DNA from: JAENVT01 sp031424145
GTDB taxonomy: Bacteria > Actinomycetota > Acidimicrobiia > Acidimicrobiales > Ilumatobacteraceae
Assembly: GCA_031424145.1 (NCBI GenBank)
Contig: JANPGV010000177.1
Span: 1 to 60,775 of the forward strand
Length of the DNA stretch: 60,775 nt
Direction: 5' to 3'
The notes beneath the pieces are model-generated. The model was given only the letters and a program-made list of their open reading frames with translations. It was not told the DNA's origin and ran no database searches. Positions 16,718 through 24,804 of this stretch are shown here, in pieces. Made by a program: the position numbers and the translations under genes. The number at the start of each line of letters is the position of its first letter. The stretch's first letter is position 1.

Positions 16718-19012
16718 TTATGTACAAGCGGCGATCGCCGCTTGACCGATGCTGATGCCGCCGTCATTAGGCGGTGTAGCGGAATGCACCAGCACGCTGA
16801 AGCCGCGATCGCGTAGTCCGGCTTCGACGATGTCGCTGAAACGCGAGTTCTGGAACACCCCGCCCGTCAGCACGATCGTGTCGAGACGGTGCTCCGCGGC
16901 TACCTGCGCGGCCAGGTCGGCAGTCGCCCGTCCGAAGGACTCGTGGAAGCCCGCGGCTATCAGGGCTCTGCCGACGCCGGAATCGAGGTCGGACAGCATT
17001 GCCGCGACCAAAGGTGCGGGATCGAGCACGCGCGTGTCGGTGCGTAGACAGCCCTCGTAGCGCGGCGCGTGCGTTCGTTCGACAGTGCGGGCCAGCGCCT
17101 CGAGCTCAATGGCGGCTTGCGCTTCGTAGCTGACCCGCTGCCTGCCACCCAACAACGCGGCCACCGCGTCGAACAACCTCCCAACGCTCGTCGTCACCGG
17201 GGATTGTGGGTGCTGGGACAGACCGAGCACGGCGCCCCCGATTGAATCGTCCGCCCCGTTGCCGCGTGCACGTCGCAACGCGTCCTCGCTGTCGGTCGCC
17301 AGCGCGCTCCATACCACGCCCATCCGCCATGGCTCGCGGATCGCGGCGACCCCACCCGGCATCCGCACGGGTCGGAGGTGGGCAACCCGCCGCGACGACA
17401 CCAGGTCCGCAACGAGCATCTCGCCACCCCACAGCGAACCGTCGGGACCGTAGCCGAGGCCGTCGTAGGTGACACCCAACACCGTCTCGGTGCGCCCGTG
17501 CTCGACCATGCATGCCGCCACGTGGGCGTGGTGGTGCTGGATGGCGATAGTGGGAAGCTCTTGTTGGGTCGCCCACTTGCTCGACAGGTACTCGGGGTGC
17601 ATGTCGTGAGCGATCAACTCCGGCACGACCCCGTACAAGCGGGGCAGGTGTTCGACGGCCTGCAGGAATGAGCGGTAGGTAGCGAGGTGCTCGAGATCGC
17701 CGATGTGGTGACTCGGGACCACCCAGTCGTTCTTGGCCACGCTGACGGTGTTCTTCAGCTCGGCGCCGACCGCCAGAACCGGCCGCTTCGCATCGAACGC
17801 AAGACCCATGCGCTCGGGTGCATAGCCCCGCGACCGACGCAGCACCTGCACCCTCCCCGGCGTGGCTCGAACGACAGAATCATCGCAGCGGATGTGGATC
17901 GGTCGGTCGTGTTGCAACAACCCGTCGACCATCGGGCCGAGACGGGCGGTGGCATCCACGTCATCGTGTGCGATCGGTTCGTCGCTGAGGTTCCCACTGG
18001 TCATCACCAGAGGGCGCGCCGCACGTGTCATCAGCAGGTGATGTAGCGGTGCGTACGGCAGCATCAGTCCGAGCTCGTGGAGGCCCGGTGCCACGCCGTC
18101 TGCGACTCCGTGGATGCTCCGACGAGGTGCCAGCACGATCGGCCGCCGTATCGACGTGAGTGCAAGCGCGGCCGCATCGTCAATGACGCAGAGGTCTCGG
18201 GCAGCCTCGAGCGATCCGACCATCACGGCGAAGGGTTTGTCGTCTCGCGCCTTTCGCCGTCGGAGCTCAGAGATTGCCGCGTCGTTGGTGGCATCGGCGA
18301 CCAGGTGATAGCCGCCGATCCCCTTCATCGCCACAATGTGGCCGGTCGTGATCGCGTCGACTGCCCTGTCGAGCGCGGCTGGCCCGATCAAAGCCCCGAT
18401 CAGAGGCGAGTCATCGTCCGCCGTGCCCCGCCACATGAGCTGCGGTCCACAGGTCGGGCAGGCGTTGGGTTGGGCGTGGAACCGACGGTCGGCGGGATCG
18501 TGGTACTCGGACTGACATTGCGGGCACATAGCGAACTTCGCCATCGTGGTGAGCGGCCGGTCGTAGGGGACGGCAACGACGATCGTGTACCGAGGGCCGC
18601 AGTTGGTGCAGTTCGTGAAGGCGTAGCCGTAGCGGCGGTCGTTCGGGTCGTCGATCTCGGCCAGACAGTCGACACATGTGGTGGTGTCGATGCTGACGGG
18701 TACATCGGCAGAACCTGCGTCATGGCTCTCGACGATCCGAAAACCGCCCTCGTCGCCGGACGGTTGCAACTGCTCGACAGCGACCCCGGCGACACGTGCC
18801 AGCGGCGGGGCATCGTCGACCAGCAAGCGTTGCAGCTCGGCTACACGTTCGGCAGGTCCCTCCACTTCGATCAGCACACCTGCGCTGTCGTTCAGCACGT
18901 ATCCGCACAATCCCAGTGCCACTGCGTGGCGATACACGAACGGCCGGAAGCCGACGCCCTGCACCGTGCCTGTGACCCGTAGTCGCTCCCTGGTTGTCAC
19001 GACGAGTGCCAC
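16718..19012 (-). CDS. hypF: Carbamoyltransferase HypF
   Basis: 764 aa, full length. The domains are in the normal order: acylphosphatase-like (GTVQGVGFRPFVYRHA at the N-terminus), two zinc fingers (CVDCLAEID...CTNCG and CPQCQSEYHD...CPTCG), a YrdC-like domain, and a Kae1-like domain with HHHAHVAACMVEHG. HypF makes the carbamoyl group that becomes the cyanide ligands of the NiFe site and passes it to HypE. It starts at a GTG 4 bases after hypE and is followed by the hhySL promoter region. Confidence 0.97.
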   Translation of the reverse strand: MALVVTTRERLRVTGTVQGVGFRPFVYRHAVALGLCGYVLNDSAGVLIEVEGPAERVAELQRLLVDDAPPLARVAGVAVEQLQPSGDEGGFRIVESHDAGSADVPVSIDTTTCVDCLAEIDDPNDRRYGYAFTNCTNCGPRYTIVVAVPYDRPLTTMAKFAMCPQCQSEYHDPADRRFHAQPNACPTCGPQLMWRGTADDDSPLIGALIGPAALDRAVDAITTGHIVAMKGIGGYHLVADATNDAAISELRRRKARDDKPFAVMVGSLEAARDLCVIDDAAALALTSIRRPIVLAPRRSIHGVADGVAPGLHELGLMLPYAPLHHLLMTRAARPLVMTSGNLSDEPIAHDDVDATARLGPMVDGLLQHDRPIHIRCDDSVVRATPGRVQVLRRSRGYAPERMGLAFDAKRPVLAVGAELKNTVSVAKNDWVVPSHHIGDLEHLATYRSFLQAVEHLPRLYGVVPELIAHDMHPEYLSSKWATQQELPTIAIQHHHAHVAACMVEHGRTETVLGVTYDGLGYGPDGSLWGGEMLVADLVSSRRVAHLRPVRMPGGVAAIREPWRMGVVWSALATDSEDALRRARGNGADDSIGGAVLGLSQHPQSPVTTSVGRLFDAVAALLGGRQRVSYEAQAAIELEALARTVERTHAPRYEGCLRTDTRVLDPAPLVAAMLSDLDSGVGRALIAAGFHESFGRATADLAAQVAAEHRLDTIVLTGGVFQNSRFSDIVEAGLRDRGFSVLVHSATPPNDGGISIGQAAIAACT

Positions 19013-19016
19013 GGCC

Positions 19017-20102
19017 TCAGCAGATGCGTGGGAGCGGGTCGCCGACGAGCATGTCGACGATCCTGGTCCCTCCGAAGCTTGTCAGCAGCACGACGATGGA
19101 CTGGGGATCGGCGACGATCTCGCCGATCCGTGCCGCGTTGGCACCGAGCGGATCCGATCGCATCGCGGCCAGCGCGGCACCGGCCTCTTCCGGGGCGACA
19201 ACAGCGACCACCTTGCCTTCGTTGGCGACGTACAGAGGATCGATCCCCAGCAGGTCGCATGCCCCGACGACCGCCGGTGCAATTGGGAGCAACGTCTCGT
19301 CCAACACCACTCCGAGGTTTGTGTCGCGCGCAAGCTCGTTGCAGACCGTTGCGACTCCGCCGCGGGTGGGGTCGCGCATCCATCGCGTTGAGGGAGCAGC
19401 CTCCAGCAGAGCTTCGATGAGGTGTGCCAGCGATGCGGTGTCGGAGCGGATGTCGGCATCCAGCTTCAGATCACCGCGGGCGAGCATCACGGCCATGCCG
19501 TGATCGGCCATCGTCCCCGACAACAGCACGACGTCGCCCGGACGTACGCGATGAGGCCCGAGATCACGTTCCGGTGGCATGATGCCGACTCCGGCGGTGG
19601 TGATGTACAGGCCGTCTGCGGCTCCCTTGCCGACGACCTTCGTATCGCCCGTCACGAGGTCGACGCCTGCGATTGCAGCGGCCTCCGCCATCTCCGCGGC
19701 GATCTCGTGCAGCTCGGCGATGGGAAAGCCCTCTTCGATCACAAAGGCTGTCGAGAGCCACATCGGAGTCGCCCCCGAGACGGCGAGGTCGTTGACTGTT
19801 CCATGCACTGCCAGGTGGCCGATAGAACCCCCCGGGAAACGCCGGGGCTGCACGACGAACGAATCCGTGGTGAAAGACAATCGCAGGCCGGTCGGAAGCG
19901 TCAGCGTCGCTGAATCGGCCAGCGGCGAGCGGTTGTCTCCGGCGAAGGCTTCGACGAACACGGCGTCGACAAGGGCTGCAGAAGCCTTGCCACCGGCTCC
20001 GTGAGCCAGGGTGATCATCTCGTCAGTCAGACGCGGCCGACGTCGCCGGAACGCCTCGATCCGGTCGAGAACCGCCGCTTCGCGATCGCTGAGGGTCGTC
20101 AT
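19017..20102 (-). CDS. hypE: Hydrogenase maturation protein HypE
   Basis: 361 aa of the AIR-synthase-like fold, with HGAGGK near residue 34, the ATP-binding GDTKVVGKG loop and RDPTRGG. It ends in the conserved PRIC tail, whose terminal Cys carries the thiocarboxamide that is dehydrated to thiocyanate. The ATG overlaps the SIS-protein stop (ATGA). HypE and HypF supply cyanide ligands for HhyL. Confidence 0.97.
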   Translation of the reverse strand: MTTLSDREAAVLDRIEAFRRRRPRLTDEMITLAHGAGGKASAALVDAVFVEAFAGDNRSPLADSATLTLPTGLRLSFTTDSFVVQPRRFPGGSIGHLAVHGTVNDLAVSGATPMWLSTAFVIEEGFPIAELHEIAAEMAEAAAIAGVDLVTGDTKVVGKGAADGLYITTAGVGIMPPERDLGPHRVRPGDVVLLSGTMADHGMAVMLARGDLKLDADIRSDTASLAHLIEALLEAAPSTRWMRDPTRGGVATVCNELARDTNLGVVLDETLLPIAPAVVGACDLLGIDPLYVANEGKVVAVVAPEEAGAALAAMRSDPLGANAARIGEIVADPQSIVVLLTSFGGTRIVDMLVGDPLPRIC

Positions 20103-20758
20103 TGCCGGTTCTCCGCGGTGGTCAAACAGGCCTGAACGGCCTGCCACAGCGCGAAGCCGAGCGCGGCTTGCGTCTCCTGGATCCGGTGGACGCTGTCGGC
20201 CACGACGACCAGGCAGTGGCGCACGTGGACCGACTTGGCCATCTCGCCACCGGAGTACCCGGCGATGCCGATCGTCAGCATCCCTCGACCGGAAGCGTCG
20301 GTGAAGGCTTGCAGCAGGTTGCGCGAGTTGCCACTGGTCGACAGCGCCACGGCGATGTCGTGTGGATCGCTTTGGGCGATGAGCTGCCGTGAGAAGACCA
20401 GGTCGAATCCCACGTCGTTGCCGAGTGCCGTGAGAACGGCCGAGTCGTCGGCGAGGTTGCGGGCCGGCAGCGGCCGTCCCCACGGAGGCCTGATGAACAG
20501 CGCGGCGAGCGAGGCAGCGTCCGTGGAGCTCCCACCGTTGCCGAACACGAACAACCTGCCACCTTGCTGGAAGCGATCGGCCATGTCCGAGGCGGCTTGT
20601 TCGATGGGAACCACGGAGTGGGCGAGCGTCTCGCGCCGTAGCGCGGCGCTGGCCGCCACCTTGGCCTGCGCAGACTCGCTGAGGTCGCGCAGCAGCGCGG
20701 TGGCATCGCGCTCGTCCGCCTCGATGAACGGATACAGGAAGCCGGTGGTCTCGGTCAT
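20099..20758 (-). CDS. SIS-domain protein (GmhA-like) of the hydrogenase locus
   Basis: 219 aa with a sugar-isomerase fold: GRLFVFGNGGSSTDAASLAA is the phosphosugar-binding loop, and ALSTSGNSRNLLQA the second SIS signature; both match phosphoheptose isomerase (GmhA). No other heptose-pathway genes are present. It is translationally coupled to hypE downstream and to the SIS-HypC fusion upstream (ATGA on both sides). That location suggests a hydrogenase-related role rather than cell-envelope sugar synthesis. The substrate is unknown. Confidence 0.85.
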   Translation of the reverse strand: MTETTGFLYPFIEADERDATALLRDLSESAQAKVAASAALRRETLAHSVVPIEQAASDMADRFQQGGRLFVFGNGGSSTDAASLAALFIRPPWGRPLPARNLADDSAVLTALGNDVGFDLVFSRQLIAQSDPHDIAVALSTSGNSRNLLQAFTDASGRGMLTIGIAGYSGGEMAKSVHVRHCLVVVADSVHRIQETQAALGFALWQAVQACLTTAENRQ

Positions 20759-21489
20759 GGAACGTTCGCGATCGCTGCACCCGCGTGGATCAATACGAGA
20801 TCTCCCGGCGTGACCGGCGAGACCAACGTCGTGTCGATCGTCTCGATTCCGCGCGCGGTGCGTACACGCGTCGTGTCCGCACCATCGGTCACGATGACCT
20901 CACCCAGCCGGCCCTCGTCGGAGCATGTGATGCAGACCTCGGCGTCTGAGCAATCCGCCGCGTCGGCCGCACCGAGAAGGCCGGGGTGCTCGAAGCACAC
21001 GTGAGTCAACTCCCACAACACGTGGTAGAGCAAGACGAGGCGGCCGTCATGAAGGGCGGGACCGTCGGCTCCCGGACTGTCGTCTGCCCATACCACGTGA
21101 TTGGCACTGCGCGGTGCGGGTCTGCGGCCGGTGCCCATCCAGATCGACATCGCTCCCCACGCCTCGGCACGGCGCATCACTGCCGCGGCCCCGACCGAGT
21201 CGGCGCTGCTGACCGCCAGCACGACGTCTCCCGAACGCACCAGAGACCGCAACGCGACAACTGGCTCTGCGGCATCGATGCTGACAGCGGGCAAGGCTCG
21301 TTTGCCCACCAGGACGGGATGGACGAACTCCACGGCGACGTGGCGAGCATGCCCTGGCCATTCCGGTGCGATGCACCACAACGTTGCTCCCTTTGCGAAG
21401 CGCCGCGCGAGTGCCAGCGACGCGAGCGCGACAGCATCGCCCATCTCGACCGAGTCGACAAGTGGGAGATCGTCTGCAATGGACGCCAT
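20755..21489 (-). CDS. SIS-like domain fused to a HypC-like domain
   Basis: 244 aa from an ATG with GGAGGTG upstream. Residues 1-150 resemble a SIS domain (GDVVLAVSSADSVGAAAVMR), but lack the GNGGS loop. Residues 185-244 are HypC-like: CITCSDEGRLGEVI, then SPVTPGDLVLIHAGAAI. The HypC cysteine, normally the second residue of the protein, is internal here (Cys186, with Cys189). The usual C-terminal helix of HypC is missing. It is the first gene of the SIS-hypE-hypF operon. It may be a specialised HypC that works with the neighbouring SIS protein. Confidence 0.8.
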   Translation of the reverse strand: MASIADDLPLVDSVEMGDAVALASLALARRFAKGATLWCIAPEWPGHARHVAVEFVHPVLVGKRALPAVSIDAAEPVVALRSLVRSGDVVLAVSSADSVGAAAVMRRAEAWGAMSIWMGTGRRPAPRSANHVVWADDSPGADGPALHDGRLVLLYHVLWELTHVCFEHPGLLGAADAADCSDAEVCITCSDEGRLGEVIVTDGADTTRVRTARGIETIDTTLVSPVTPGDLVLIHAGAAIANVP

Positions 21490-21592
21490 TCCGTGCCACC
21501 TCCGTGAACCGCGCCAAACGGCCACCGCTCGGACAGTACGCCCTCCGACTCGCGCCAGCAAGCTTCGGACGCTGCAGTATCGTTCGCAGCGC

Positions 21593-22363
21593 ATGGGGGA
21601 TCCGATCGACAGCTTGCCCGCTGCGGCACTCGACATCTTTGCCGATCTTTCCGCGCTCGCGATGTTCAGTCAGGACGCGGCCGGTCGGATCGTCAGGTGG
21701 AACCGCGGAGCCGAACGGATCTTCGGGTACGCCGAGGACGACATCATCGGAGAACCGCTGGCCTCGCTTGCAGCACCCCACTACCGCGACGATTTGGCGG
21801 CGGTTGGTCAGCGCGTCGCCGCAGGTGAGCGCATTGATCGGGTGTTCACGGAGATCTGCCGCAAGGATGGCATGCCGGTGCCCATCGCGCTCTCGGTCTC
21901 GCCTGTCGTCGGTTCGTCCGGCGAGACGGTCGGTGCCGTCGGCGTGGCCCAAGAGCTGACCGAGACGCGTCTTGCGCAGGCGGCGCTGGCCGAAGTGGAG
22001 CAGCGTTTCCGCGAATGGGAGTCGCTCGCGCACGTGGGGCGTTGGCTGTGGGATGTCGGCTCCGATGCAGTGCAGTGGAGCGACGAGCTCCATCGCATGC
22101 ACGGCGTCGATCCGCTCGAGTTCGAGGGCACGCTGGCGGGCCACCTCAGCGTGGTTCACCCCGACGATCGTGACCGGCTCCGCTCCCTCATGGAGGAGGC
22201 CGTTTCCAGTGGGCAGCCGTTCGAGGACGAGTACCGCGTTGACGACGATGGAACGCCGCGGTGGTTCGCGATTCGTGCCGAGCCTGCCGTCGGCTCGTCA
22301 GGGGATGTGGTTGGCCTGCGCGGGATCAGTCAGGCGATCACGATCAGCGCAATCCAACGATGA
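21593..22363 (+). CDS. Double PAS-domain protein without output domain
   Basis: 256 aa with two PAS domains: residues about 15-125 (MFSQDAAGRIVRWNRGAERI, ending VGVAQELTETR) and about 140-250 (GRWLWDVGSDAVQWSDELHR, ending GLRGISQAI). No kinase, GGDEF, HTH or membrane segment follows. It diverges from the SIS-HypC operon across 103 bases and its end overlaps the convergent 86-aa gene. It may sense redox state or a ligand and act by protein contact. Its location inside the hydrogenase locus is suggestive only. Confidence 0.82.
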   Translation: MGDPIDSLPAAALDIFADLSALAMFSQDAAGRIVRWNRGAERIFGYAEDDIIGEPLASLAAPHYRDDLAAVGQRVAAGERIDRVFTEICRKDGMPVPIALSVSPVVGSSGETVGAVGVAQELTETRLAQAALAEVEQRFREWESLAHVGRWLWDVGSDAVQWSDELHRMHGVDPLEFEGTLAGHLSVVHPDDRDRLRSLMEEAVSSGQPFEDEYRVDDDGTPRWFAIRAEPAVGSSGDVVGLRGISQAITISAIQR

Positions 22364-22604
22364 CCTTCATCCGATCGAGCAGATCGTTCGGTGCGCGTTC
22401 AAGTGCGGGCTCGCGCCCGTTCTCCAACATGGTTGCCAGTCCGCGCAGCGAATGAGCTGCGTGCTTTCGCAACGCCTTGAGGAGATCGTCGAACTCTTCC
22501 GACTGACGGATCGCGTGAACCGCGTCGACGACGTCGTCGAGCGATTCAGTTCCGGCGCGGGCGCCCATCACGTATCCGGCTGCGAAGACCAGTAGCAATC
22601 CCAT
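22344..22604 (-). CDS. 86-aa small membrane-anchored protein
   Basis: An N-terminal hydrophobic segment (MGLLLVFAAGYVMGARAG) is followed by an amphipathic helical region (DDVVDAVHAIRQSEEFDDLL, then ALRKHAAHSL). The family is not recognised, although short actinobacterial proteins with an initial GYVxGARAG helix are common. It lies 27 bases after the PadR-YceI gene on the same strand, so it is probably co-transcribed. The last 20 bases overlap the convergent PAS gene. Confidence 0.7.
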   Translation of the reverse strand: MGLLLVFAAGYVMGARAGTESLDDVVDAVHAIRQSEEFDDLLKALRKHAAHSLRGLATMLENGREPALERAPNDLLDRMKVIVGLR

Positions 22605-22631
22605 GTCCTGTTTCCCTTCCTATCCGCTGCG

Positions 22632-23747
22632 TCAAGCGTCAGCCGATTGAACCTGTTCTTCGAGCTCAGCTTCGATCTGCAGGCCTACTGCCACGTCGGG
22701 GTAGATCCGCAACATGAGCACAGTGGGCGAGCCGACTCCGAAATCGCGGATGTCGATCACCTGCTCGCCGCGCACCATCAGCGAGTGCTCCGACGGCATG
22801 GTCACCGACACTGTGCCGTCCAGTGGCCTGCTGACACCATGAAATGTCACCTCACCTTGGATCTGGTATCGCCCAGTCGAACCCACCGGCGTGCACGCCC
22901 GGAGATCCAGTTCGACGGTGGGGTGCCGGCGCGCATCGATCCTGCGGAGCAGCTCGGCGTCGTAGAGGCTGTTGCCGGACCGCAGCTGTGCGACCTCGAT
23001 CTCGAGATGTGCAGTGGGGAACGGACTGGCGCACACGCGTCGTCCGCTGACCGCCGCTTCGATCGTTCCGGTCACTCCTATAGCGCCGAAGGTGATCGGC
23101 CCGACTGACGAACGGGCGTCGATCATCACCACCGATCGATCCGGTATGACACGGAAGCGGGAAGCACCTATCGGCTCACGCTCGATGGCGCCCGGATCGT
23201 CGTCGCGAATCTCAGGTGCCCCTGGTGCCATCGCGATGAATGAGCTTCGTCCGCGCTCTATTCGCGACGTCGACGAGACCGCGGACCAGGCGGTCGCAGT
23301 GACAGGATGCCATCCGCCTTCGACCTCGGCGAGCACGGCATCGACCGTGCCGGTTGCGACGTATCGACGAAGCACTCGGTCCAGGCCGTCGCGCTCCTGC
23401 TTGATCACGCCCATCCAACGCCGCAGTGCCTGCTGACCCTGCGCAGTCAGGCTGTACACACGCCGGCTCTGACTGCCACGTGTCTCCTCCGGCCCGGCGT
23501 CGATCAGCGGCGCTGTATCGATGAGACCGTCACCTTCGAGTTGTGCGAGGGCGCGGTAGACGCTGGGCCGGTCGACGCGACCGACCTGGAGCGCATGCAC
23601 GCCCTTGGCGAGGCTGTAGCCGTGCCGCGGTTCTTCGGCCAACAGCAGCAGGAGCGCGGGAAGCAGGAAGTGGCGCGGTGCTGCGACCTCGAACCGGGAG
23701 TGTCGGTTCGGCTGCCATCCCACTGCGGCGGCGTCGTGCTCGATCAT
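22632..23747 (-). CDS. PadR-type regulator fused to a YceI-like domain
   Basis: 371 aa. Residues about 25-115 are a PadR winged helix (LLPALLLLLAEEPRHGYSLA, RPSVYRALAQLEGDGLI, RRVYSLTAQGQQALRRWM), then a helical segment. Residues about 195-365 are a YceI-like lipocalin domain (RFRVIPDRSVVMIDARSSVG, LRSGNSLYDAELLRRIDARR, GEVTFHGVSRPL, IDIRDFGVGSPTVLMLRI). It shares long blocks with the free YceI-like protein of the hydrogenase operon. The gene is divergent from hypA. A ligand-sensing transcription factor for this locus is a strong inference. Confidence 0.85.
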   Translation of the reverse strand: MIEHDAAAVGWQPNRHSRFEVAAPRHFLLPALLLLLAEEPRHGYSLAKGVHALQVGRVDRPSVYRALAQLEGDGLIDTAPLIDAGPEETRGSQSRRVYSLTAQGQQALRRWMGVIKQERDGLDRVLRRYVATGTVDAVLAEVEGGWHPVTATAWSAVSSTSRIERGRSSFIAMAPGAPEIRDDDPGAIEREPIGASRFRVIPDRSVVMIDARSSVGPITFGAIGVTGTIEAAVSGRRVCASPFPTAHLEIEVAQLRSGNSLYDAELLRRIDARRHPTVELDLRACTPVGSTGRYQIQGEVTFHGVSRPLDGTVSVTMPSEHSLMVRGEQVIDIRDFGVGSPTVLMLRIYPDVAVGLQIEAELEEQVQSADA

Positions 23748-23805
23748 CTCTGCCCTTCAGCGTCGCGGGCTTTGCCCTTGCGATGACCCCGCTCAGGCTC
23801 AACCC

Positions 23806-23834
23806 TTCCTATATTCCTACGGCACGGTTGTCAA
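23806..23834 (-). promoter_or_regulatory. Promoter of the PadR-YceI gene with a TAGGAA direct repeat
   Basis: On the minus strand TTGACA (23834-23829) is followed after 17 bases by TAGGAA (23811-23806). A direct repeat TAGGAA-TA-TAGGAA (23819-23806) covers the -10 box. The region also lies between PadR-YceI and hypA, which are divergent. It may be an autoregulatory site. Confidence 0.45.
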
Positions 23835-23871
23835 GGTGACGGACCAGCAGCGCGTTCCCTAGGCTCGCGCC

Positions 23872-24216
23872 GTGCACGAGCTGTCCATCTGTACGGCGAT
23901 CGCCAAGATCGCCCATCAGGCCGCGGCCGGGCGACCGGTCGAGTGCGTTCGCGTCGACATCGGCCATCTTCGCCAGGTGGTGCCGGCGACGCTCAGCCAC
24001 AGCTGGGAGATGGTTGTCTTCGGCACGCCGCTCGACAGTGTGCCGCTGGAGGTGCGTGAGGTCGAGGCGATCATCGAATGCCGCAGGTGCGGCATTCGTA
24101 CGCGGCTCGAAGACCCGATCTTTCGATGCGGGGCGTGCGGCTCGACCGACACCGAGGTCGTCAGCGGCGACGAGCTGTTGGTGACGTCGATCGACCTGAC
24201 AGTCGACGCGCTGTAA
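23872..24216 (+). CDS. hypA: Hydrogenase nickel metallochaperone HypA
   Basis: 114 aa with a GTG start giving the N-terminal MHEL, whose His2 binds nickel. The zinc site is formed by CRRCG and CGACG (about residues 67-90). HypA delivers nickel together with HypB. Unlike most hyp operons, hypA and hypB are about 23 kb apart here and on opposite strands. It is divergent from the PadR-YceI gene. Confidence 0.95.
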   Translation: MHELSICTAIAKIAHQAAAGRPVECVRVDIGHLRQVVPATLSHSWEMVVFGTPLDSVPLEVREVEAIIECRRCGIRTRLEDPIFRCGACGSTDTEVVSGDELLVTSIDLTVDAL

Positions 24217-24257
24217 CTGCCGGGTTGGCCGGAGCCGCGGATGGGTACCGCTTCAGG

Positions 24258-24800
24258 GTGACAGGCACAGAGAAACCGCCTCCCGTGGACGAGCCCGCCG
24301 AGCGTCAACGCTGGCTCGATGACAAGCGGCAGGAGGTGGAGCAAGAGCAGAAGACCGGTGCGTTGCGCGGCATCCTCAACACCTCGTCGGTATCTTCGAC
24401 CCACTCGCCCGGTTGGGATCAACGGCCGTGGACGAGTCGCGCACTGCACCGCATCGGCGAGTTTGCCGGCGGATCTGCCGTTGGGATCGTCGCGGCAGTC
24501 CTGGTGGTCGTGTGGGCGTTCGTGGGTCTTGCCTACGGATTCCCGACCTGGTGGCAGACGGTGCTTTACAGCGTGACCGGCTCAATCACGTTTGTCATGG
24601 TCTTCGTCATCCAACACGCCCAGGACCGTCAGACATTCGGGACGCAACGTAAGCTCGACGAGTTGATCCGCGCATCGACCCGCGCTGACAACACACTGAT
24701 TGCGGTGGAAGAGGCACCCGACGAACATCTGCAGGCCCTCGCCCACCTCAACATCGCTGATCGCACCCGCGCCGCCGACGACGAGGGGCCGCTACCGTAG
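24258..24800 (+). CDS. Low-affinity iron permease-family membrane protein
   Basis: 180 aa from a GTG. An N-terminal hydrophilic region is followed by two membrane helices (AVGIVAAVLVVVWAFVGLAY and VTGSITFVMVFVIQHAQD), then NTLIAVEEAPDEHLQAL. The helix-loop-helix with VMVFxIQHAQDR is characteristic of the family annotated as low-affinity iron permease. Iron transport by such short proteins is not well proven. It lies 41 bases after hypA and 4 before the glycosyltransferase, so all three may be one transcript. Confidence 0.72.
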   Translation: MTGTEKPPPVDEPAERQRWLDDKRQEVEQEQKTGALRGILNTSSVSSTHSPGWDQRPWTSRALHRIGEFAGGSAVGIVAAVLVVVWAFVGLAYGFPTWWQTVLYSVTGSITFVMVFVIQHAQDRQTFGTQRKLDELIRASTRADNTLIAVEEAPDEHLQALAHLNIADRTRAADDEGPLP

Positions 24801-24804
24801 ACCG

